Shown one piece after another: positions 26,099 through 32,348 of a stretch of 32,348 nucleotides of DNA (the stretch's first letter is position 1; each line of letters begins with the position of its first letter). The notes below the pieces were generated by a model that had not been told where the DNA came from, did no database searches, and saw nothing but the letters and a program-made list of their open reading frames with translations. A program made the translations under genes and the position numbers. The stretch comes from Alphaproteobacteria bacterium (lineage in GTDB: Bacteria > Pseudomonadota > Alphaproteobacteria > ATCC43930 > CGMCC-115725). The stretch is from NCBI GenBank assembly GCA_030041385.1, contig JASHNY010000180.1, positions 1 through 32,348 on the forward strand. Reading direction: 5' to 3'.

Positions 26099-26743
26099 CT
26101 AGTGTGCGAAGATGTCTTGCTCCGCCCAGCCTTCGAGGTCAAGCCGGACCCGCGTCGGCAGAAACTCGAAACAGCGCTGCGCCAAGCCCATCCGCCCCTC
26201 GCGCACCAGGATCGCGTCGAGCCGGGCGCGCAGCGCGTGCAGGTGGAGGACATCGGACGCGGCGTAGCGCTGCTGCTCCTCGCTCAACGACGGCGCGCCC
26301 CAATCCGAGCTCTGCTGCTGCTTGGACAAGTCGATGCTCAGCAAATCCTTGCACAGATCGCGCAGCCCGTGCCGGTCGGTGAAGGTGCGGGCGAGGCGCG
26401 AGGCGATCTTGGTGCAATAGACCGGCTCTGCCATCGTGCCGAGGTAATGGTACATCATCGCCAGGTCGAAGCGGGCGAAATGGAACAGCTTGAGCACGCT
26501 CGCGTCGGCGAGCAGGCGCCGGAGGTTCGGCGCCGCATAGTCACCCGGCTCGAACTGGACAAGGTGGGCGCTGCCGTCGCCGCCCGAAAGCTGCACCACG
26601 CACAGGCGGTCGCGGTGCGGGTTGAGGCCCATCGCCTCGGTGTCGATCGCCACGGCCGGGCCGAACTCGATCCCCGGCGGAAGATCGCCGCGATGCAGGC
26701 GATAGTTGCCGCGCCGCGGCGGCGTGCCAGGACCCTCGCTCAC
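26099..26743 (-). CDS. rnd: Ribonuclease D (short form)
   Basis: A 214-residue 3'-5' exoribonuclease of the DEDDy type. The Exo I motif AIDTEAMGL, the Exo II region (FHFARFDLAMM) and Exo III (RYAASDVLHLHALR, with the tyrosine) are present. There is no HRDC domain, as in the short alphaproteobacterial form. The start is set at a GTG (26743) because the conserved sequence (YRLHRGDLPPGIEFGPAVAID) begins about a dozen residues later; the longer frame would run into the tRNA-Leu gene. It lies 48 bases after that tRNA on the same strand, so co-transcription is likely. Confidence 0.93.
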   Translation of the reverse strand: MSEGPGTPPRRGNYRLHRGDLPPGIEFGPAVAIDTEAMGLNPHRDRLCVVQLSGGDGSAHLVQFEPGDYAAPNLRRLLADASVLKLFHFARFDLAMMYHYLGTMAEPVYCTKIASRLARTFTDRHGLRDLCKDLLSIDLSKQQQSSDWGAPSLSEEQQRYAASDVLHLHALRARLDAILVREGRMGLAQRCFEFLPTRVRLDLEGWAEQDIFAH

Positions 26744-26791
26744 AACCGGCCTTCGCTCAACTGATGCCTCGCCAGCCTTGCGGGGTTCCCG

Positions 26792-26876
26792 TGGTGCGCC
26801 CGAGTGGAGTCGAACCACCACTCCTTTCGGAACACGGACCTGAACCGTGCGCGTCTGCCAATTCCGCCACGGGCGC
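26792..26876 (-). tRNA. tRNA-Leu (CAG anticodon)
   Basis: An 85-base leucine tRNA including an encoded CCA end (26792-26794). The seven-base acceptor stem GCGCCCG/CGGGCGC pairs perfectly. The D arm contains GGAATTGGCAGAC. The anticodon stem CACGG/CCGTG encloses the loop TTCAGGT, with CAG at 26840-26842. A long variable arm (TTCCGAAAGGAG), characteristic of class II leucine tRNAs, and a T loop GGTTCGACTCC are present. The anticodon reads CUG codons, frequent in GC-rich genes. A strong promoter lies just upstream and rnd follows. Confidence 0.97.
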
Positions 26877-26892
26877 TCTCCGGGCGGGTCCG

Positions 26893-26921
26893 GAGATAAG
26901 CTGCCCCCCCTTCCGTGTCAA
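26893..26921 (-). promoter_or_regulatory. Sigma70 promoter of tRNA-Leu
   Basis: On the minus strand a perfect -35 TTGACA (26921-26916) is followed after 17 bases by the -10-like TATCTC (26898-26893). The predicted start is about ten bases upstream of the tRNA 5' end at 26876. This is the best promoter match in the window and probably also serves rnd. Confidence 0.7.
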
Positions 26922-27018
26922 CCGCCTACGCTATCGGGGCGGCGCCGCATCGGGGGTGAGGGCCGGGTGTGCGGGCATTGCCTTGCGGTTTGCGCAAGGC
27001 GCTCGCCCAATTACCGGG

Positions 27019-27210
27019 ATGAGCGCCCAGCGTCTCGAGTTGCTCCGCTCCATCCGGGGCGACCTTGCCGAGGTCAAGGCGGACCTGGTGGAGATAAAGC
27101 AGCGCGTCGGCTTGCTCGAAGGCCACTATGCCAGCCTCTCCAGTCGGGTGGACCGCCTCGCCGGGGACGTGTTGTTGATCAAGCGTCGCCTCGATCTCGT
27201 CGAGGCTTAG
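27019..27210 (+). CDS. Small coiled-coil protein
   Basis: A 63-residue protein predicted to be almost wholly helical. Hydrophobic residues repeat in a heptad pattern from LELLRSIRGDLAEVKADL through VEIKQRVGLLEGHYASL to VLLIKRRLDLV, with charged residues in between. Such short coiled-coil ORFs with the ..HYASLSSRVDRL.. pattern are common hypothetical proteins in alphaproteobacteria. The start codon has only a weak ribosome-binding site. It is alone on the plus strand between tRNA-Leu (divergent) and the alcohol dehydrogenase (convergent). The function is unknown. Confidence 0.6.
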   Translation: MSAQRLELLRSIRGDLAEVKADLVEIKQRVGLLEGHYASLSSRVDRLAGDVLLIKRRLDLVEA

Positions 27211-27323
27211 CCGCAGGCTTGCAGCAGCCCTGTACACGAACGCCTCCGCCGTCGCGGATTTGCCGCAAAACGGGCGATGCTGGGAAATAGGCTCACCGGC
27301 TATTGCTGTCGGCGTGGCCAGGG

Positions 27324-28442
27324 TCAGCGCTGCGCCGTCACCACCACCTTGATCGCGTTGTCGATGCGCTCGCGGGCATAGCGCAAGCCCGTCGGCAGAT
27401 CGTCGAGCGGGAAGGTGTGGGTGTGGACGAGCTTGGCGTCGAACCGCTTCTGCTTCATCAGCGCCATCGCCCGGTGGGTCGCGCTTTTGCCCTCGCCGCG
27501 GATGCCGTAGACGTAAATGTTGTTGCGCACGATATGCGCGACATCGACCGGCACCCGTTCCTCGGGAAAGGCGGCGAGGCAGATGCGGCCGCCGCGGTTG
27601 ACCATCTGCGCCGCCTCGTTGAGCGCGTTGGGCGCGCCCGAGCATTCGATCACGAAGCGCACGCCCCGGCCGCCGGTCAGCCGCCTGACCGCGGCGACCG
27701 CGTCTTCCTCGCGCGCGTTGACCGTATGATCGGCGCCGAGCCGCCGGCCGAGTTCGAGCCGCGATTCGCGCGTGCCGGTCAGGATCACCGGGTCGGCGCC
27801 GAGCGCCTTGGCCACGGCGACGCCGAGGAGGCCGATCGGCCCCGGCCCGGTCACCACCACGCCGTCGCCGGCGACGAGGCCGCCGAGCACGTCGAGCCCG
27901 TACATCGAGGTGCCGGCGGTCACCACCAGCGTCGCCTCGGCGTCGCTCATGTCGTCGGGCACGTGAACGAGCGTGTTGATGTTGTTGACCGCGTATTCGG
28001 CGAACCCGCCATCGGTGGTGAAGCCGTTGGCGCGATGGCCTTTGGCGCGGTTGCCGTAATTGAGGCACGAGGTATACATGCCCTCGCGGCAGCGCTCGCA
28101 CCGCCCGCACCCGGCGTGAACCTCGACGGTGACGCGGTCGCCGGGCTGGAACTCATCGACCGCCGGCCCGAGCCGCACCACGGTGCCCATGTATTCGTGG
28201 CCGATCGTGAAATTCTTGTTGAACGGCAATTCGCCGTCGACCAGCGCCGGCACGCCGTGCTTGAGGATTTCGAGGTCAGTCGCGCAAATCGCCACCGCAT
28301 CGACGCGGACCAGTACCTCGGCCGGGCCGGGCGCGGGCACCGGCTTGTCGACGAGGTGCAGTTCCTCGGGGCCGCCCAGCACCCATGCCTTCATCCGCTC
28401 TGGCACCGGAAATTCGTTGGAAAGACCTGTCGTCGAACTCAT
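27324..28442 (-). CDS. Zinc-dependent medium-chain alcohol/polyol dehydrogenase
   Basis: A 372-residue MDR-family dehydrogenase. The catalytic zinc ligands are probably Cys53 (ICATD) and His82-Glu83 (GHEYMG). The structural zinc site has four cysteines at 112, 115, 118 and 126 (GCGRCERC...TSC). The Rossmann loop VVVTGPGPIGLLGVAVAKALGA binds NAD(P). The pattern is nearest threonine or sorbitol dehydrogenase-type enzymes; the substrate cannot be fixed. The protein has an N-terminal extension of about 16 residues. It is divergent from the NDUFA9-like gene across 97 bases that contain GC-rich sequence and a GATAAT hexamer (28510-28515). Confidence 0.9.
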   Translation of the reverse strand: MSSTTGLSNEFPVPERMKAWVLGGPEELHLVDKPVPAPGPAEVLVRVDAVAICATDLEILKHGVPALVDGELPFNKNFTIGHEYMGTVVRLGPAVDEFQPGDRVTVEVHAGCGRCERCREGMYTSCLNYGNRAKGHRANGFTTDGGFAEYAVNNINTLVHVPDDMSDAEATLVVTAGTSMYGLDVLGGLVAGDGVVVTGPGPIGLLGVAVAKALGADPVILTGTRESRLELGRRLGADHTVNAREEDAVAAVRRLTGGRGVRFVIECSGAPNALNEAAQMVNRGGRICLAAFPEERVPVDVAHIVRNNIYVYGIRGEGKSATHRAMALMKQKRFDAKLVHTHTFPLDDLPTGLRYARERIDNAIKVVVTAQR

Positions 28443-28539
28443 GCTTGGCTCCTTGGCCGCGTCATTGCCGGGCGGTGCAGGGGCGATATTGCCCTAGCGC
28501 GGCGGTTTTGATAATGCGCGGATGCGGATGGGGGCAACC

Positions 28540-29490
28540 ATGCAACGTAACCGGGTCGCGGTACTCGGCGGATCGGGATTTATCGGGCGCTATATCGTCA
28601 AGCGCCTGGCGGCGCGCGGCGATGCCGTTGCGGTCGGCTGCCGCAACGCCGAGCGCGCCCGCTTTCTGCGGCCGATGGGCGACCCGGGCCAGGTGGCGCT
28701 GGTCAATGTTGCGATCGACGAAGAGAGCGTCTTGCCGGCCTTTCTCGAAGGCAACGACGCGGTCGTCAACGCCGTCGGCATCCTGCACGAAAGCGGCCGG
28801 CAGCGGTTCGACCTGGTGCACCACACGGCACCGGCGCGCCTCGCGCGGCTGGCGCGCGAGGCTGGGGTCGGACGCATGGTGCACATCTCGGCGCTCGGGG
28901 CCGACCCGCGCTCGACCTCGGCCTATTCGCGCAGCAAGGCGGCCGGCGAGCAGGCGGTGCTCGACGCCTTCCCGACCGCGACGATCCTGCGCCCGTCGAT
29001 CGTCTTCGGGCCGGAGGACCAGTTCTTCAACCGGTTCGCGGCGATGGCGACGATATCGCCGGCCCTGCCGCTGATCGGCGACGGCGAAACCCGGTTCCAG
29101 CCGGTCTATGTCGGCGACGTCGCCGAGGCCGTCGAGCGCTGCCTCGACGACCCGGCCACGGCGGCGCGGACCTACGAATTGGGCGGGCCGCGCATCTACA
29201 CCTTCCGCGCGCTGATGGAATTGCTGCTCGCCGAAATCCGCCGCAAGCGCCTGCTGGTCAACGTGCCGTTCCCGGTCGCGGCGATCCAGGCGCGCCTGCT
29301 GTCGCTGCTGCCGAACCCGCCCTTGACCCCGGACCAGGTCGAGATGCTGAAAAGCGACAATATCGTCGCCACCGGGGCGATGGGGCTCTCCGCGCTCGGC
29401 ATCGTGCCGGAGGCGGTCGAGGCGATCCTGCCCACCTATCTCGACCGCTTCCGCCGCGGCGGCTGGTACGAGCGCCAGCGCGCGGTGTAG
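28540..29490 (+). CDS. NDUFA9-family NAD(P)-binding protein (atypical SDR)
   Basis: A 316-residue atypical short-chain dehydrogenase related to the complex I accessory subunit NDUFA9, found in most alphaproteobacteria. The N-terminal nucleotide-binding loop VLGGSGFIGRYIVKRLAARG (about residues 6-25) is intact. VHISALGADPRSTSAYSRSKAAGE provides the Tyr/Lys region, and ILRPSIVFGPEDQFFNRFA follows. It may help complex I stability or lipid/quinone metabolism; this is known only by analogy. The ATG at 28540 follows GGGG at 28530-28534; an alternative start at 28522 adds six residues. Confidence 0.88.
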   Translation: MQRNRVAVLGGSGFIGRYIVKRLAARGDAVAVGCRNAERARFLRPMGDPGQVALVNVAIDEESVLPAFLEGNDAVVNAVGILHESGRQRFDLVHHTAPARLARLAREAGVGRMVHISALGADPRSTSAYSRSKAAGEQAVLDAFPTATILRPSIVFGPEDQFFNRFAAMATISPALPLIGDGETRFQPVYVGDVAEAVERCLDDPATAARTYELGGPRIYTFRALMELLLAEIRRKRLLVNVPFPVAAIQARLLSLLPNPPLTPDQVEMLKSDNIVATGAMGLSALGIVPEAVEAILPTYLDRFRRGGWYERQRAV

Positions 29491-29555
29491 GACTCTTGCC
29501 GGGGCGGCGCGACTGCGCCGTTCCGATACGCGCACAACAACGAAAGGCTGTGCCT

Positions 29556-30035
29556 GTGGAAGACACTCTTTATCTCGATCTCGCCTCCGGGCGGGTCGTC
29601 ATCGAGATGCGGCCCGACCTCGCCCCCGACCATTGCGCCCACATCAAGTCTTTGGTGCGGCGCGGGTTTTACGACGGCATCGTGTTCCACCGCGTGATCG
29701 ACGGGTTCATGGCCCAGACCGGCGACCCGACCGGCACCGGCACCGGCGGCTCGGGCCGCCGCCTCAAGGCGGAATTCTCGAAGGAAAAGCACGTCCGCGG
29801 CACCGTCTCGATGGCGCGCACCTCGGACCCCAACAGCGCCGACAGCCAGTTCTTCATCATGTTCGCGCCGGCGCCCTCGCTCGACGGCCAATACACGGTG
29901 TGGGGCCGGGTCACCTCGGGCATGGAGCATGTCGACGCGATCAAGAAGGGCGATTCGCGGCGCAACGGCATGGTCGACGCCCCGGACAAGATCATCAAAT
30001 TGCAGGTGGCTGCCGATGCCGAGGCCGGCGCCTAG
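29556..30035 (+). CDS. Cytoplasmic peptidyl-prolyl isomerase (cyclophilin)
   Basis: A 159-residue cyclophilin without a signal sequence, which catalyses cis-trans isomerisation of proline bonds. The active-site run FHRVIDGFMAQTGDPTGTG carries the catalytic Arg, Phe, Met and Gln. SADSQFFIMFAPAPSLDGQYTVWG completes the pocket. The start is a GTG at 29556, with AAAGG at 29543-29547 eight bases upstream; the longer frame would need a TTG at 29496. It is the first of two adjacent cyclophilin genes whose DNA is clearly similar, so they arose by tandem duplication. Confidence 0.92.
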   Translation: MEDTLYLDLASGRVVIEMRPDLAPDHCAHIKSLVRRGFYDGIVFHRVIDGFMAQTGDPTGTGTGGSGRRLKAEFSKEKHVRGTVSMARTSDPNSADSQFFIMFAPAPSLDGQYTVWGRVTSGMEHVDAIKKGDSRRNGMVDAPDKIIKLQVAADAEAGA

Positions 30036-30066
30036 CATCCTGCCGATGACCGATTCGAGCCCGCGC

Positions 30067-30111
30067 CGCCATTCCGGGCTTGTCGCGAGGCGGCGGCGCC
30101 CCGGAATGGCG
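30067..30111. repeat. Palindromic repeat overlapping the start of the second cyclophilin gene
   Basis: CGCCATTCCGGG (30067-30078) and CCCGGAATGGCG (30100-30111) are perfect twelve-base inverted complements with a 21-base loop. The ends carry the same CATTCCGG/CCGGAATG core as the element at 12-112. The right arm contains the ATG at 30106, so this start codon would be base-paired in the folded mRNA. Confidence 0.65.
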
Positions 30112-30679
30112 ATTACCGCCGTCGCGCGGCTCATCGTGCTGCTGGCCGTGTTCGCCTGGGCCGGCACGGCCGCGGCGGCGCCGAAGATCGACCCGGAGAA
30201 CCTGGTCTATCTCGACACCGCCTACGGCCGCACCGTCATCTTGATGCGCCCCGACATCGCCCCCAACACCTGCGCCCAGATCCGCCGGCTGATCCGCGCG
30301 CATTTCTACGACGGCGTGCCGTTCTGGCGGGTCATTGCCGGGTTCATGGCGCAGACCGGCGACCCCACCGGCACCGGCATGGGCGGCTCCGGCCACAAAT
30401 TGAAGGCCGAGTTCTCGAACGTTAAGCATGTTCGGGGCACCGTCTCGATGGCGCGCGGCACCGACCCGGACAGCGCCGACAGCCAGTTTTTCATCGTCTA
30501 CGCGCCGGCGCCGCAGCTCGACGGCAAATACACGGTGTGGGGCAAGGTGGTCTCGGGCATGGAATACATCGACAAGCTCAAAAAGGGCGACCCCGCAGCG
30601 AACGGCAGGGTCGTCGATCCCGACCGGATCGTCCGCATGCAGGTGGCCAGCGACGTCGTCAACGCCGGCGAGAAAGCCA

Positions 30680-30687
<8 letters not shown>
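30106..30687 (+). CDS. Exported peptidyl-prolyl isomerase (cyclophilin)
   Basis: A 193-residue cyclophilin with a Sec signal sequence (MAITAVARLIVLLAVFAWAG, cleavage after AAAA), so it acts in the periplasm on folding of exported proteins. The core FWRVIAGFMAQTGDPTGTG differs from its cytoplasmic neighbour by Trp in place of His before the catalytic Arg. DSADSQFFIVYAPAPQLDGKYTVWG is conserved. The start at 30106 places the signal at the N-terminus. A longer form from 30046 would add 20 Arg-rich residues encoded by a palindromic repeat. It lies 70 bases after the first cyclophilin. Confidence 0.9.
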
Positions 30688-31984
<1,297 letters not shown>

Positions 31985-31988
31985 ACCG

Positions 31989-32155
31989 CTGCCCGCCACC
32001 GCCACCGCCCTCGCCAGCGCCATCGCCTTGGCGGCGAGCGGTCTGGCCTTGGCGCAGACGGCGGCGCCTCATCGTCGATGCCCAACGCCGCCCCGGCAGG
32101 ACCGGGTGCGGTGACGCCGAACCCGACCAGCCCCGGCACCGGTACGCCCCACTAG
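31989..32155 (+). pseudogene. Frameshifted remnant of a small exported Pro-rich protein
   Basis: One frame from 31989 reads as a signal peptide (LPATATALASAIALAASGLA followed by LAQTAAP) with no ATG upstream. Near 32068 the sensible reading moves by one base into the frame ending at the TAG 32153-32155: SSSMPNAAPAGPGAVTPNPT followed by SPGTGTPH. Signal peptide plus short Ala/Pro/Gly/Thr tail is typical of small secreted proteins, and a single missing base would reunite the two parts. The start codon also seems lost. Because the composition is simple, chance cannot be excluded. Confidence 0.3.
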
Positions 32156-32210
32156 CCAGCGGATCTGGCAGGCCAGCGGGAGCGCGTCACGCGCGCCCCG
32201 CTGTGCCGCA

Positions 32211-32348
32211 TCACCCGTAGGCCAACAATTGCAGCCGATGACGCCTGAGCCAATGGCGGGGCGCCGCGGAATCCGGAACCAGCGTTGCGACGAGGCGCCA
32301 GAAACGGGCGGAATGGTTCATCTCCGCAAGATGAGCCACCTCGTGCGC
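32211..32348 (-). CDS. YgjP-type zinc metallopeptidase, C-terminal fragment
   Basis: Only the last 45 codons are in the window; the gene continues past 32348. The visible protein starts with the zinc motif HEVAH (AHEVAHLAEMNHSARFW) and continues with LVATLVPDSAAPRHWLRRHR, ending LLAYG before the TGA. This matches the C-terminus of the YgjP/DUF45 (PF01863, M48-like) family, where HExxH is followed by MNHSxxFW. The family is thought to be metal-dependent peptidases of unclear substrate. The frame is too short to appear as a complete ORF. Confidence 0.85.
   Translation of the reverse strand, partial: AHEVAHLAEMNHSARFWRLVATLVPDSAAPRHWLRRHRLQLLAYG

Noticed and set aside
26744-26821. Longer N-terminus for RNase D
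   Set aside because: It would run into the tRNA-Leu gene and adds no conserved sequence; the GTG at 26743 fits better.
29496-29555. Earlier start (TTG) for the cytoplasmic cyclophilin
   Set aside because: The added residues are not conserved, and the GTG at 29556 has an AAAGG at proper distance.

Overview
The window is a stretch of GC-rich, gene-dense chromosome. Gene content and order (lgt-MidA-pgeF-prs-rplY-pth-ychF; trmL divergent from the cytochrome bc1 genes; kdsD-lptC-lptA-lptB-rpoN-ptsN; an NDUFA9-like and an NDUFAF7/MidA-like protein) point to an alphaproteobacterium, most likely Rhodospirillales-like. That placement is an inference from synteny and protein style; no 16S rRNA or other definitive marker is present. 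Almost everything is housekeeping or core-accessory. I see no phage, transposase, CRISPR array, toxin-antitoxin or defence locus.

Left part (1-8930, plus strand): a palindromic intergenic repeat, then a small glycine-zipper lipoprotein, lipoprotein diacylglyceryl transferase (lgt) with a plausible sigma70 promoter, a MidA/NDUFAF7-type methyltransferase, pgeF, a tiny hydrophobic ORF, a second putative lipoprotein, prs, ribosomal protein L25, peptidyl-tRNA hydrolase, the YchF GTPase and a class I methyltransferase. Most are tightly spaced or overlapping and are probably transcribed together. From 8936 to 11865 come a VOC-family protein (minus), a concentrative nucleoside transporter and a PAS-type protein.

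Middle (11874-20029): a minus-strand unit petB-petC-mtnP-mtnA-thioesterase puts the respiratory bc1 complex upstream of methylthioadenosine salvage. The Rieske gene (petA) expected in front of petB is missing. Only a decayed C-terminal tail of about 30 codons is left, immediately upstream of petB. Divergent to it are trmL and hemF, then a Tim44-like membrane protein and a small heat-shock protein with a sigma32-like promoter and a possible thermosensor leader.

Right part (20180-28442, minus): ptsN, rpoN, lptB, lptA, lptC, kdsD, RNase D and tRNA-Leu(CAG) form the familiar LPS-transport/sigma54 neighbourhood, but without hpf between rpoN and ptsN. LptC has an unusual His/Arg-rich tail. A small coiled-coil protein and a zinc alcohol dehydrogenase follow. 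The last segment (28540-32348) has an NDUFA9-like protein, two tandem cyclophilins (one cytoplasmic, one exported), an AmpG-type permease without a normal start codon, a frameshifted remnant of a small exported protein, and the C-terminal end of a YgjP-type metallopeptidase running off the window.

No large undescribed system is evident. The best leads are the petA relic, the start-codon puzzle of ampG, the LptC tail, and the palindromic repeat that supplies a start codon.
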